From: Dryomyza anilis
Lineage: Eukaryota; Arthropoda; Insecta; Diptera; Dryomyzidae
Direction: 5' to 3'
DNA length: 64,000 nucleotides
NCBI GenBank assembly: GCA_951804985.1
Contig: OX638135.1
Location: 6,036,659 to 6,100,658, forward strand
Made by a program: the position numbers and the translations under genes. Shown piece after piece: positions 33,705 through 46,883 of the stretch. Position 1 is the first letter of the stretch. Each line of letters starts with the position of its first letter. A model generated the notes under the pieces. It made no database searches and was not told the origin of the DNA. It saw only the letters and a list, made by a program, of their open reading frames with translations.

Positions 33705-36700
33705 CTATAAGATGTCCGTCAAGCCTATCTCAGTTAAAAACGTGATTATATGGTTAGTGTTCATCTTTCTAATATCGTTTGGACTTGGTTGTCGATTCCC
33801 AAGTATTTGCATTCTTGTACGCATTAGCGCTGGACACGTTTCTAAAATGTGTTCTGGATCTTCATCGTCTTCTAGACAGAATCTACATGTACTGTCAGTT
33901 TGTATACCGATCCTAGTTAGATGTTTAGCAAGCCGACAATGACCTGTAAGAAGTCCTGTTAGAATTCTCAGGTTTTTCTTCGATAGCTTAATGTATTCTT
34001 TAAATCTTCTTAAGTCATAGGACCCAATGAATTTCTTTGTTTGACGCATTTTAGCCTGCCCCAACCATAGGAGTTCTCTGGTGTTAAATAGTTCTTCTCG
34101 TAAAAACTTTTTTACAACACTGTCACCGATTCCACAAAAAGGTTCGGGTCCTATTAGCTTTGTGGTGGCTCCTTTCCGTGCAAGTTTGTCAGCTTCTTCA
34201 TTGCCTTCTATTCCTCAGTGGCCAGGGACCCAGAGTATGGTGACACTATTATTCATACCTAGTTTATTTATTTTACCTAGACATTCCCATACTAGTTCTG
34301 AATTGATCTCGTAAGATTCTAATGCCATTATGGCTGCCTGGCTGTCCGACAGGATTGCTATATTTCTATTGCTATAATGCCTATCCAGATTGAACTGGAT
34401 GCATCTATCTATAGCGTATATTTCCGCTTGAAAGATACTGGTGTATTTCCCCATGGCTTCGAAGTATTTGCTTCTAGGCCCATATACCCCTGCTCCGGTT
34501 CCTTCATCTTTTAGTGATCCATCCGTGTACCACGTGATCATATTCTTGTGTATATCATATGTGTCAGATATGTTTTTTCATATCTTTTTGTTACTGCGTT
34601 TCGTCTTGAAGTTTTTTACGAAGTTGAATCTCTTCGTTTTATGGTCTATTGGAGTTGGTAGCGTGGGAAACAGTCGGGTCAGAAGACACACTTTCCCGGG
34701 CTCCATACGTCCTCCATTTCCAATACCTTCGTTTGCTATGCGGTGGAGTGCTCCTCTTGCCACTCCCTGCAGGAACAGGTGTAATGGTGCAAATTCAAGG
34801 AGTACTTCCATTGCCGCAGTGGGACATGTTCTCATGGCTCCTGTTATACAAGAACAAGCTAGCCGTTGAACTTTCTCTAGAGATTTCTGTGTTGTCCGAA
34901 GACTTAGTCTTTTTGCCCATACCACTATTCCATGCATAATAATTGGTCGGACCATTATTGTATACATCCATCACATTATTTTGGGTGTGCATCCCCAACT
35001 TTTGCCTGCAATGGACCTACTTATCATAATTGCCCGTGTGGCTTTTATTATGACTTCTTTTTCTTGTTGCTTCCATAGAAGTTAGCTATCTAGTGTAATT
35101 CCTAAATATTTGACTTCTTCACTCCGGCTTATTTCGACTCCATCTAGCCTGATTGGTCTAATATTATGGTTTCTTCTTCTTGTAAAGGGTACCATGGTGG
35201 TTTTTGCGGGATTTATATTTAGTCCTACAGTTACACATCATTCCTTTGTAGTTCTGAGACCTAATTTTATTCTATCACATAGAGTGTCGTCAAATTTCCC
35301 TCTGCATATGATTACTATGTCGTCGGCGTACCCTTGACATTCAAATCCCATGTTTGTAAGTTTCCACAGCAGCTCATCTACAACCACGCTCCACATAAGG
35401 GGTGAGAGTAACCCCCCCCCCTGTGGACAGCCTCTAGTTGTAATAATTCTTATGTTGGTTGTCCCAACCGTTACTTCAGTTGTTCTGCATTTTAGCATTT
35501 CGCTCATCCATCTAGACATAGTGTTGTTTACTCCCTTAACCTCCAGGGACCTCTTTATGCCCTCATGAGAGGTATTATCAAAGGCACCCTCGATGTCAAG
35601 GAAGGCACACAGTGCGATCTCTTTTTGATCTATGGTTTTCTGTATTATATTTGTCAGTTGATATAGAGCGGTTTCTGTGGATCTGCCTGCTCTGTATGCA
35701 TGCTGACAGGCATGTAGTGGAATTTATTTCAGAGTATTCTCTCTGATATAATTGTCTATTATCTTTTCCATTGTTTTGAGTACAAAGGAAGTGAGACTAA
35801 TTGGCCTGAAGGACTTTGGATGGGTGGGATCTTTTTTACCCACCTTTGGTATAAATACCACCTTGGCTCTTCTCCAAATGCTTGGTATGTAGCCTAGTGC
35901 TAGGCTGCTTCTAGTTATTCTTATCAGGTGTTTCATTAGGTAATATTTACCCTGTTGTAGCAATGCAGGGAATATGCCGTCAAAACCTGGGGACTTGAAA
36001 GGTTGGAATGTTTGTAAGGCCCAATCAATTCTTTGTTTTGTAAAGACCTTGTTTGCAATCTCCCAGTCTTCTATTCTGGGTCTCACAAGAATTTCATCGT
36101 GTTCTTGCTCGTTTTTCGTGCTGCCTGGAAAGTGAGTCTTTAGCAAAAGTGAAACCTTTTGATTCTCATTTTCGGTATAGCTCCCATCCTCCCTTTTTAG
36201 TGAAAGTGATCTTTCTGTTTTAACTTTTGCTATAGCCTTGTATAGCCTCGCTGCAGCCGATGTGTCAGTGATGTTCTCACAGAAGTTTCGGAAGCTTTTC
36301 CTCTTCGCACTTCTTATTTCTTTATTATATGTGGTAAGAAGGGCAGAGTAGGCCTGCCAGTCCCCGTTAAGCTTAGCCCTATTAAAGAGCATACGTACTT
36401 TGGTTCTTAGTTTTGACAAGTGGTCACTCCACCATGGAGTTTCTCTTTGTCTGGTTACTTTTTTCTCTGTGCAGCTGGATGCATAGGCATCGTTTATTGC
36501 ATAGTTTATTTCATTTACCATACTTTCCAGCTCTAATGGGTGCCTTGCGGCTCTACCTGTACTAATACGTTCTAAATTGGTTTTTAGTATGTCTTTATAC
36601 TTCTCCCAGTCTGTTTTCCTGGGATTTATTATATTACTTACTTTTGGTGTGAGCCCATCTATATCGAACAGTATTATACTGTGATCTGACATAGATGGTT

Positions 36701-37331
36701 CGCTGGACACTCTCCATTTTTTTACATAGGCTGTCATATACCTGTTCCCGAAAGTGATATCAAGAACCTCTTGGCGTACCCTAGTTACAAATGTTGGTGT
36801 ATTTCCCACGTTGTAAATATCTAAGTTATATGATACTAAAAATTCTAAAAGGTACTCAACCCTTTTATTTGTGTCCGTGCTTCCCCATACCTCATTATGC
36901 GCATTTGCGTCACTTCCGATGATTAGTGGAAGGTTCTTCTTTTGGCAGTACTCCACCACCTTCTGCATATCTGCTGGTGGCGCTATGGTTTCCTCACCAG
37001 GGAAATAACACGCCGCTATGACTACTTCGCGGGGGTTATCGTTCATCATCAGAGAGACCTGAATGACTACTTGATCCCGCGTTAGGAATTCTGAAAGACA
37101 AAGATATTTAATATCGTTTCTAATCAAGATACAAGCTCTAGGATTATCCACTCTGATATCCCATATTACCTTTGCATCCTTACTTGCCAGACCTTTAATC
37201 TGGCCCCTTAGTACCCAGGGTTCTTGAATCAGCACCATCCCAATTTGTTGCTTTGCAACGACCTGCGTGATGATGTCAGACGCCGTCTTCGCGTGATGCA
37301 GGTTTATTTGGGCGAATTTGGTGCTGTTCAT
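33705..37331 (-). pseudogene. LOA LINE ORF2: endonuclease, RT, RNase H, with stops
   Basis: Target-primed reverse transcription protein. Endonuclease (37331-36600): QINLHHAK, LIQEPWV, GSDANAHNEVWGS and SDHSIILFD. RT: FRPISLTSFVLKTMEKI, AFLDIEGAFDN, GCPQGGGLLSPL and the YADD box at 35319-35330. RNase H (34541-34215): YTDGSLKDEGTGAG, AEIYAIDRC and LSDSQAAI. The C-terminus has a CRFC...H...C zinc-binding motif. In-frame stops occur at 35724, 35238, near 35085, near 34968, 34578 and near 34212; several fit a C-to-T change at CGA or TGG codons. There is no large deletion, so this is a recent or mildly decayed copy. Confidence 0.9.
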
Positions 37332-37660
37332 GCTTCTATTTTTTTTTTTACATTTCTTCCTCTAACAGAGTCGCTTAATGTTAATGTTGGCATGTGGCGG
37401 GGTTTCCGAATCTTCGCCTCTGCCAAAGCAGCCCCTGTACTTGTTGTAGGTTTCTCTTCAGACACTGTTTCTTCCTTGGGCACTTCACACTTGACAGTTT
37501 TGGCCTGTCTCGTGGTCTTAGCTACCTTTGGGGTTTCTTCTTTTTGTTTTTTCTTCTGCCCCTGGCGGTCGTCGTCATGGAGATGAGCCTCCATTCTGTC
37601 CGCCAGTTCCGAAGCAGTTAAGCCCTGCTTTTTTAAAGTTTTTTCCATATTTCTGTTCAT
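37328..37660 (-). pseudogene. LOA LINE ORF1, short form
   Basis: A 110-codon frame (MNRNMEKTLKK, then a Lys/Glu/Thr-rich middle) whose TGA overlaps the ORF2 ATG as ATGA, an arrangement that allows termination-reinitiation. ORF1 of such LINEs normally binds RNA and carries CCHC knuckles; none is present, so ORF1 is probably internally deleted. Confidence 0.65.
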
Positions 37661-38363
37661 CTGTAAGTAAAATAATAGGGGATTATAGGTCGGTCATGAC
37701 ATAGCCCCTTATACCATGACAAGGCCACACATACTCGCTGAGGCAACCAGGTATCAGCGAGGCTCCGTTCCATCACAGTCTTTTGCCCCTGACTGCAACC
37801 GTCCAATGACACGGGTCGCATAACATCGTGGACTAGGGGAATATAGGATTTTAATGATTCTGGATTATACATTAAGGCATAATCCTCCACATATCGTCCA
37901 GTTTCGCCCGACTATGCTAGCCAGCTCTCAGCAGAGATATGACCGTACTGAGACTGTTTCCAGCGGTCACCACTTGGAGGTCATAGTCGCATTTCCATAA
38001 TACCCATACAGTTACGGCACGTACCCAAGGGTTACATGTTATTCCCCCTGCTTCGAGTACTATGGCTGACCGCCCTGGGTATCAAATGAATTGAAATTCT
38101 TCAGCGATTGAATGTTTGTAGTTATTTTCAGGATTCATATACCCTGGTGACCTATATATCACTTTGAATGGTTACCACACATATGTGTAGGGTATTTATA
38201 GTCGGCTTAGACCGACTATAATTTTGATAATCCCAACTATCATAATTACACCTACTTTAAAATTTCCCATGTGATATAACCTTCCCAACTGGTTTTATTT
38301 TTATATAGAACCGGAACTGGAATCGCAGAGAATAGAATTTCGGTTCCTAGCCCTGAATATAAA

Positions 38364-39398
38364 ACCATAAATTAAAAATGTTAATCGAATGTTATCTAAT
38401 GGTACTCAGGTTTTATTTCTTACAATGACTTTTTACATATAAATTTGAAAAGTATTTTTGGTCTGTAATTTTAGGAAGGTATACATATCTCAGTACAAAA
38501 CAAAATTCAATTTGTTTATCATATTTAAGGTGATCAATACCGACATCACGTTTGTAAACTACTTCAGATATACACAATGTATTTTTAACTGACTTTTGAA
38601 GTCAGCATATTTCGGAATCCACAAATCCAAAATATTTTAGTTGGATTTTTTTTTAAGTACAACATTTGTACCAAGTTTGACGTTTTACCTATTTTTGTAC
38701 CATTTATTGAAGAAGTAAAAGGTAATACTTACTTGACCAATTATTAAATTAATTTACAACAGTTTTTTTTTATTTCAAAAAGACTGATAACGTAAAAATC
38801 GTCGATATAGAACTAAAAATCATCAAGTTTTGATTCAATATCGATTTTATTGAATTTTCAGCAATATACATTTGTTACCATTCTATTCGTAATAATCGTG
38901 GTTAATGTAAGTTTACTAGTTTTAAAGAAAATATTAAAAATCACTATATACATTTTGAACTAAAATTATATAAGCAAAAATCCATAAGCAGTAGAAATTT
39001 TAAATTTAATTTTCAGACGGAAAAAAGTAAAATTTTCAGATTTTTCAAATCTTGAAGGGGTATCTAAAACAGTACGTAAAATTAAAATGTTGTTGAAAAG
39101 GGAAACAAGGATTTCTGGTTAAAATTAATTTTTTTCATTCAATCACTTTTTATTTGCTAATAACTTCTTCAATTATAATTTGAATCAATCATAACCTTAT
39201 AGCGCAGTGCCGATTGGACATACTTAAAAACTATATTTGGTGAATATATGATTTTTAATTATGGAAAATACCCCAACACATCTAAAACTATCAATTTTCG
39301 AACTTTTATCGAATTTTCAAAAATGCTACTTGGACTTATTGTTTTACAACGAAAATATACAAAATAATTTGTATATTTTCTAAAATCAATGGAGCATC
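38364..39398. other. AT-rich stretch, nothing recognised
   Basis: No gene or repeat family seen. Confidence 0.5.
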
Positions 39399-39829
39399 CC
39401 TAGTAGAAATTTTAGTAGGGCCATGGTTATGAAGTGATCATGTCATTATTTGAGATGATCGGGATATGACGATGCCCATAATGTCCTTGTAACGCAGTGT
39501 CCTGGTCCTGTATTGACCTCAGGCCATGATCATGTACTGATCGGGCAATTTCCCATTTTAATATTTACCCGACAATTGCCTTGTCTGAGCCCGAGCATAA
39601 TAGGGTTTCTCTCATTAATCTCGATCATTGCCTGATGCTAATTTCGATATGAGGAACAAATAATGTAGCAATGATCGGGAACATTGACTATTTAGATAAT
39701 GTAAACCCTGGTATGGTAAGCATGATAAGGGCATGCAAAGGCAATGATCATATTTTCTCTAATAGGGCTTACCCAACGAAATGCCGATCATTTCCCGATG
39801 GCGCATCGGGCAAATTTCTACTAAGGATT
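39399..39829. mobile_element. Candidate MITE with TAGTAGAAATTT ends
   Basis: TAGTAGAAATTT near 39403 and AAATTTCTACTA near 39828 are inverted ends. The inside is rich in GATCGGG/CCCGATC and ATGATC motifs in both directions. The 68-codon frame inside shows no motif. No clear target duplication, so moderate confidence only. Confidence 0.5.
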
Positions 39830-40739
39830 AATATAAATAATTTAAAGTCAAATTTAAATTTAAAATCATCATTTTGACAATTTGTCTATACAAAAATTGT
39901 CAAAAAAAAGTCGAATTTATTATTAAAGTTGACTTAAAATTGTCTATGGTTATGCGACTATAATGTTTAAATTCGATTTAATATTTATACCCCGAGACAA
40001 AATTTGTAATTTTTCGAGAATATTTAGGGCATATTTCCTGACAACACACAGATAAATGGAATATTTTGGGAAGTGTATAGCAGGTTGTCAAATGTTTTGG
40101 AATTTTAATGGCAGATTCACGGCATATTTTGGGATCTGGCAGAAAACAGAGAGCTTGTGATACAAACGCCGCCTTTGTCTGTTTAAAATATGTCGAAAAA
40201 ATTCTAAACTTCCTCGACCCTGCCAAAAATTTTGTCTTGGGTTATTTTGTCTTGGTTATATTTAAAACTCGAATAGTGTATTCTTCTGAATCTTTGTCAA
40301 AATACAATGGCGCATATTCGTAGACAATTTAAAGTCAACTTTAAAATAAAAGTTACCCGCTATTTTGGACAATTTTAACAAAGATTAAAATATCAAAAAG
40401 TTTATTTTAAAAGTCGCAAAATTGAAAAAAGCGAACAATTAAAAAGGCGCGTAATTTACAGAATATTAGTAATCTGAAGATAGTTAGTAATTTTTACACA
40501 AAGGCGCAATGTAGAGAGAAAAGCTCCAAAAGACGTAAACTATTCAAATAAGAATCAAAATTAAAACAGCGCAAACTTACAGAATTTTATCGTCTTTACA
40601 AGTGCAAATTATCAAAACAAACACAAAATGGAAATGACGCATAATTACAAAATTAGCGGCTTTCTCTATAGTTTCCGGATCTTTTAAAAAGGCCCTAAAA
40701 TTCTGAATAATAAGCGCTTTTTCATTTTGTACTTTTTTT
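39830..40739. other. AT-rich stretch before the minisatellite
   Basis: No gene. GGCGC-containing motifs become frequent from about 40440. Confidence 0.45.
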
Positions 40740-41330
40740 GAAAATTTTGCGCCTTTTTCTATATTTCGAGCCCTTCAGTAGAGGCGCAAACATTTTGTAT
40801 ATTAGGCGCATTTCAATTTAATGCTTTTTTGAAAATTTTGCGCCTTTTTCTATACTTTGCAAACTTTTTGTAAATTAGGCGCATATCAATTTTATTCTTT
40901 GTTGTAAATTTTGTCCCTTTCTCTATATTTTGCGCCCTTCTATAGAGGCGCAAAAATATTAGAAGCGTTTCCAATTTTATGCTTTTATGAACATTTTGCG
41001 CCTTTTTCTATATTTTGCGCCCTTCCGTAGAGGCGCAAAAATTTTGTAAATTAGGCGAATTTCAATTTAATGCTTTATTGAAAATTTTGCTCCTTTTTCT
41101 ATATTTTGCGCCCTTCTGTAGAGGCTCAAAAATTTTTTAAATTAGGCGCATTTGCAATTTTATGCTTTTTTGAAAATTTTGCCTTTTTTTATATATTTTG
41201 CGACTTTCTGTAGAAGGCGCAATTGCAATTTTATGCTTTTTTGCAAATTTTGCACCTTTCACTATTGTTTCCGCTCTTTAAAGAAGACGCAAAATTCTGA
41301 ATATTAGGCGCATTTTTTCTTTTTGTGTTT
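40740..41330. repeat. GCGCC minisatellite, about 7 units of 71-92 bp
   Basis: Units start GAAAATTTTGCGCCTTTTTC near 40740, 40831, 40902, 40989, 41080, 41172 and 41243. Most include TTTTGCGCCC...GAGGCGCAAAA, which pairs as a hairpin. Units are diverged and some lack 20 bp. Confidence 0.85.
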
Positions 41331-41493
41331 TTTTTAATTTGTTTGACAAATTAAAATGTGTGCCATTTGTGGGTGTATTTTTTTACGAAATGTAAAAAAA
41401 AGAGCGATTTTTTTTACATGGTACACAATCAAGAGCATTCAAAATATCATATCACACGTTCAGATAATATGTCGTTTAAACGATATGTTAGAA

Positions 41494-42252
41494 TAAAAAC
41501 CAGTTGGGAAGGTTAGATCACATGGGAAATTTTAAAGTAGGTGTAATTATGATAGTTAGGATTATCAAAATTATAGTCGGTCTAAGCCGACTATAAATAC
41601 CCTACAGATATGTGTGGTTACCATTCAAAGTGATATATAGGTCACCAGGGTATACGAATCCTGAAAATAACTACAAACATTCAATCGCTGAAGAATTTCC
41701 ATTCATTTGATACCCATATTTACAAATGGGTAGTGTACCGAATTTCGATTTTTTTTTTAATGAACCACAGGTCTTTTCGACGGAAAACATTATTATCACG
41801 TACTTGAGCATGATGTCAATATATATTTGACCAAAAAAGTTTACCTAAGCACGTATACATAAAAATTGATCTTTATATGTACATTTTATATGAGGTATTT
41901 GAACATAAGTGGTCGGATCATAGGTCACAATGAACCGATCTCGCCAATACAGCGTAGGTATATTAGTAATCAAAGTTATAAGTTTCATTTATCTAGCTCT
42001 TCAATTTTAAAAGTAGTAGGGATTTCAACAGACAGACAGACAGACGGACAGACGGACAGACGGACAGACAGACGGACAGACAGACGGACAGACAGACAGA
42101 CAGACGGACAGACGGACATCGCTAAATCGACTCAGGAGGTCATGCTGATCAAGAATATATATACTTTTCCATACCGGAGATGCTTCCTTCTGGGTGTTAC
42201 AAACGGCGTACCAAACTGAATATACCCTTTCACTCTTAGTGTAGGGTATAAA
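41494..42252 (+). repeat. mini-me-like repeat (family A), full copy
   Basis: Runs ACCAGTTGGGAAGGTTAGAT to GTGTAGGGTATAAAAA, with a GACA/GACG array at about 42030-42117. It forms the left border of the tandem segmental duplication. Confidence 0.88.
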
Positions 42253-42607
42253 AATGATCAACATGTTTAGAGTAAAAACGAAACAATATTCTCTAAAAGC
42301 AAAAAACGATAAAAGAAGCTCAGAGCAAACAAATTATAAAGCTTAATCTCATTTGTGAGCTCACTTTATCTTTACTCATTCTTATTCTAATAAAATTTTA
42401 TTGATGTTAAAACTATTGAGGAAATTAAGAAATGCTATACTAATAAAAAGTTATATATATATTCAAAAATATATACTTCAAAAAAATGTATACTCTTAAC
42501 AAAAATGTTCATTGAAATAAAAACTTTAGTTTGGAACAATATTTACGTTATTTTTGTCAATGATACATTATTCCGGAATTTATTATTGGAATTTTCTTAC
42601 AATCTTT
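42253..42607. repeat. Truncated first unit of the segmental duplication
   Basis: Matches 42690-43075 and 47118-47500 apart from a ~40-bp indel near 42520. It is cut off after TTTTCTTACAATCTTT by a mini-me-like 3' fragment. Confidence 0.88.
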
Positions 42608-42690
42608 CATACCGGAGATGCTTCCTTCTGGGTGTTACAAACGGCGTACCAAACTGAATATACCCTTTCACTCTTAGTGTAGGGTATAAA
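42608..42690 (+). repeat. mini-me-like repeat (family A), 3' fragment at duplication joint
   Basis: Only CATACCGGAGATGCTTCC to GTGTAGGGTATAAAA remains. It joins truncated unit 1 to unit 2. Confidence 0.85.
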
Positions 42691-43204
42691 ATGATCAAAA
42701 TGTTTAGAGTAAAAACGAAACTATATTCTCTAAAAGCAAAAAACGATAAAAGAAGCTCAGAGCAAACAAATTATAAAGCTTAATCTCATTTGTGAGCTCA
42801 CTTTATCTTTACTCATTCTTATTCTAATAAAATTTTATTGATGTTAAAACTATTGAGGAAATTAAGAAATGCTATACTAATAAAAAGTTATATATATATT
42901 CAAAAATATATACTTCAAAAAAATGTATACTCTTAACAAAAATGTTCATTGAAATAAAATGTTTTTGTCAAAACATTTTTTTTTTGTGTTGAAAAACTTT
43001 AGTTTGGAACAATATTTACGTTATTTTTGTCAATGAAACATTATTCCGGAATTTATTATTGGAATTTTCTTACAATCTTTTTTTTTATACAATACAAACA
43101 ATTTATTTTTTTAAACAAATATTTTTAAACTTTTTATTTTAGCAATATTTTACATAGTTCAAAAATATTTTTGTTTGTAAATTTATTGTTATATTTTTTA
43201 ACAA

Positions 43205-43495
43205 AAAAAACATTCGATTTCAATGAAATTTGGGCAACTGATAAAGGGAAAGGGTATCAAGATTTGTTCTAAACAATTTTTGTTATTTTTTCGTCCACTA
43301 CTTCCAGAGTTACAGTGGCTCAAAGTTACAAAAATGGGTCAAAAATCACCTTTGTATGGTTGTTCATATTTAAATATCGTTTTAAAGCTAATTGTAACTT
43401 CTAAACGTGAACATGTGACCCGTGGTCATTATCCTTTCACTTCAAAATTATTGTTCTTAAAAGGAACCTTTTTAAAATTCTGAAAATAACCCAAA
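43205..43495 (+). repeat. Repeat family B, copy in unit 2
   Basis: Same as 47655-47985 but missing the first ~60 bp (the GGGCCATTCCACACC block), so the deletion postdates the duplication or arose in its formation. Confidence 0.75.
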
Positions 43496-44239
43496 ATTTT
43501 ATTTATTATAAATGTTCATGCAAAATTTCAAGATGGTATATATTATGATGGCATCATTTTTAAAAAAATAATTTTCTACATTGCATAGTAACATTTCAAA
43601 AGGGAATAAAACCTTTAAAAGAATTAATGTTGGAAAAACGCTTTTATATACATACTGACAGAAATCTAGACAGATTTAACATCCTGATTTTCGACCTGAT
43701 TCACATTTACTATTTAGGAAGATGGTCTCTCGAAACCGAATTATAATAATTCCAGCAGTTTCCCGAGATACACATGCTATACTTGCAATAATTGCATGCA
43801 ATGTAGAACGGTTAGCTTATCAAAATGTCCAAAATTTATTTTCCCTCTTTTTCTAATTTTTTCGTTGACGTCATAATCAATTACTTAACTGAAAACTTGC
43901 AAATTTTGTTTGATTATCATAAATCAGAGAATTTTTGAATTTACGGTATTTTTTGCATTATTTGCTTTGACCAAAATATCCGCATTTGAATTAGTAAAAA
44001 TAATTTCGTTTACACCCTTTATGTGCCGCAAACTTTTTTTATTATGTAAATATGATATGCATTTTCATTTCAAATTCAAAGATAATTTAAAATCAAGTTT
44101 AAAATTAATGTTTTCTTTTTTGACAATTTCATAAATAATAAAATGTCAAAAAGCTGATTTTTATTTTAAAGTTGCTTACGCCATTGCTTTTTCGCATATA
44201 CTTCTGAAATAAACTTTGTTTAAAAATGAGACTTCAGTG

Positions 44240-44937
44240 TTTTTATACCCTACACTACGAGTGAAAGGGTATATTTAGTTTGGTACGCCGTTTGTAACAC
44301 CCTGAAAAAAGCATCTCCGGTATGGTATATTCTTGATCAGCAATACCTCCTGAGTCGATTTAGCGATGTCCGTCTGTACTTCTGAATGTCTGTTGAAATC
44401 ACGATTACAGAAAAAGTTGAAGAGCTAGAGCAATGATACTTTAGATTTAGATTACTTATATGTCTATGCGGTCTGACAAGAAAATTGGCATAATCGGTCT
44501 ATAGTGACCTGAGAACCGACCACTTATGTTCAAATACCTCAAATAAAATTTACATCTACGAATCAATTTTACTATATACGTGCTTAGGTAAACTTTTTTG
44601 GTCAAATATATATTGACATTATGCTCAAATAAATGAAAATATGTTTTGCCACGAAATGACTTGTGGTTCCCAAAAAAAAAAAATCGAAATTCGGTACACC
44701 TACCCATTTGTAAATATGGGTATCAAATGAAAGAAATTTCTTCAGGGATGGAAAGTTTGTAGTTATTTTCAGGATTCAAATACCCTGGTGACCTATATAC
44801 CACTTTAAATGGTAACCACACATATGTGTAGGGTATTTATTGTCGGCTTAGACCGACTATAATTTTGATAAACCTAACTATCATAATAACACCAACTTTA
44901 AAATTTCCCATGTGATCTAACCTTCCCAACTGTTTTT
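44240..44937 (-). repeat. mini-me-like repeat (family A), diverged subtype
   Basis: Reads CCCTACACTACGAGTGAAAG, loses GGAAAAGTATA before the core, and has its GTCY array worn down to GTCTGTACTTCTGAATGTCTG. Shared with 48935-49628. Confidence 0.85.
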
Positions 44938-46244
44938 TTTTTTTGCTTTACTATTGCTTAAGTTATGTTTTATTGAATTACTAGACTTTTTACATCTTTA
45001 TACATTTTTTTTCAAATTTAAATCACCAAACTTAAACCACACCATCTGGGAAGGTAAATTTTTACCAATATCTTAATTGTATGTCTTTTCACCATATTTC
45101 CAAAATTCATCAATTTCTAAAAAAGTACTGCTAAAATGTGAATTTGTTTGTTTTCATATTTTAAAAACACCCTTATTTATTAAAAAAAATGTTTTTTACC
45201 AAAAAAAAAATACATTAAAAAATAAATTGGTATATATCATTTCAATTTTGAAGTTGAATAAATAAATTTTCACAAAATAATGCAAAAATGTTCGCCTGCG
45301 GCAAAAATGTTCTGTTAATATTATTTTACAATTATTATGAACATATTTTTATGAAATGTGAGTACAATTTTCAAATGAAATCGATTGGTTTTATTTAATA
45401 TTATCTCAAATTATATAAATTTCGAATAGTTTTCAAAGCCTTTTTCAATTTATTTCTTGTTATACGTATTTTCATCAATGGAATACCCGGAAATCCCGGA
45501 TCCTAACAAGGCAATGTTATGTGAAACAAGGCTATGAAAAATGGCTCAACCGGGACCTGTAAAAGTTGCTGAAGGAAACTCCTTTTTAAGAAGATCGTAC
45601 ACCTGGTATCTTACCTAGTTTAGGCCTCGTCAGATACCGAAATGATATGTTCATGAGTATGACCAAACAGAAATCTTCCTCCCCTACACCCTTTCTTATG
45701 AAGTTTGCTAAAACCCCCTCCACGAGCAAATCCTGCGCATGGCCCTGATTGCGTGAACTGAGTTTTATATTAATTGCTATCACAAAATCAGTGGCGCATA
45801 TAAAAATATTGAAATGCAAAAATTGTATGGACTTTTTGAAAATTGTGCAAAAGTTTGATATTTTGTTTTTACTAATTTTTGTGGTAAATCATGTTTTTAA
45901 TGGGTTTTAATCATCGACGTAGAATGGTTTCGATTCAAATAATTGATTGCAATCAAAAATGTCTATCTTAAGTCCTTTTATGGTGAAATCGCGACATTTT
46001 AGTTAACACATATTTCATTGAGGCACATCCACAGTACTGCACGAAAAAGGTCAAAATATTGAACATTCGTAAGTTTGGTCAATGTTTTAACCAAAACAGA
46101 TTTTACGCACATTTTTAAATTCACATAATCTCAAAAATCATCACTATATAAAATTTTAGCATTAATATCACAATATATTGGTACAAAACGAAATTAATGT
46201 GCCATTAATTTTTTTTTTTAATTTTTTTGTTCCCCAAATTATAA

Positions 46245-46817
46245 AAAACCAGTTGGGAAGGTTAGATCACATGGGAAATTTTAAAGTAGGTGTAATTATG
46301 ATAGTTAGGATTATCAAAATTATAGTCGGTCTAAACCGACTATAAATACCCTACACATATGTGTGGTTACCATTCAAAGTGATATATAGGTCACCAGGGT
46401 ATACGAATCCTGAAAATAACTACAAACATTCAATCGCTGAAGAATTTCCATTCATTTGATACCCATATTTACAAATGGGTAGGTGTACCGAATTTCGATT
46501 TTTTTTTTAATGAACCACAGGTCTTTTCGACGGAAAACATTATTATCACGTACTTGAGCATGATCTCAATATATATTTGACCAAAAAAGTTTACCTAAGC
46601 ACGTATACATAAAAATTGATCTTTATATGTACATTTTATATGAGGTATTTGAACATAAGTGGTCGGATCATAGGTCACAATGAACCGATCTCGCCAATTT
46701 TTTCGCACATACAGCGTAGGTATATTAGTAATCAAAGTTATAAGTTTCATTTATCTAGCTCTTCAATTTTAAAAGTAGTATGGATTTTAACAGACAGACG
46801 GACAGACAGACGGACAG

Positions 46818-46883
<66 letters not shown>

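Larger units (their letters stand above)
33573..38076 (-). mobile_element. LOA-type non-LTR retrotransposon, 4504 bp, nearly complete
   Basis: Flanked by GGGTAT on both sides (33567-33572 and 38077-38082). Minus-strand order: 5' region, short ORF1, ORF2 with endonuclease, RT and RNase H, then a 3' end CAATAATA, a TAA-type tail. RNase H after RT together with the RT sequence style fits the LOA/I group. Inactive through several stops. Confidence 0.87.
33004..38300 (-). repeat. mini-me-like repeat (family A) split by a LOA LINE
   Basis: Own sequence is 33004-33572 and 38077-38300. It has one of the longest GTCY arrays (about 33140-33242). The LINE entered at GGGTAT within CATTTGTAAATATGGGTATC, which is continuous in the other copies. 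Confidence 0.87.
32555..38355. mobile_element. hAT-like element rich in GGAACC repeats, split by nested insertions
   Basis: Ends CAGGGCTCGG (left) and, read inward from the right, CAGGGCTAGG. Flanks are AATATAAG (32547-32554) and AATATAAA (38356-38363), a 7-of-8 match for the 8-bp duplication made by hAT transposases. Its own ~500 bp, mostly GGAACCGGAAC repeats, lies at 32555-33003 and 38301-38355. A mini-me-like repeat that itself contains a LOA LINE fills the rest. Non-autonomous. Confidence 0.7.

Noticed and set aside
34441..34939. Plus-strand frames across the LOA LINE
   Set aside because: They are antisense to the clearly recognised minus-strand RT and RNase H.
43223..43483. 86-codon frame conserved between 43223 and 47719
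   Set aside because: The identity is explained by the segmental duplication of repeat B; there is no independent evidence of selection.
45700..45760. hAT element end (minus strand CAGGGCCATGCGCAGGATTTG), also in unit 3
   Set aside because: Looks like known hAT ends, but no partner end or duplication was located.
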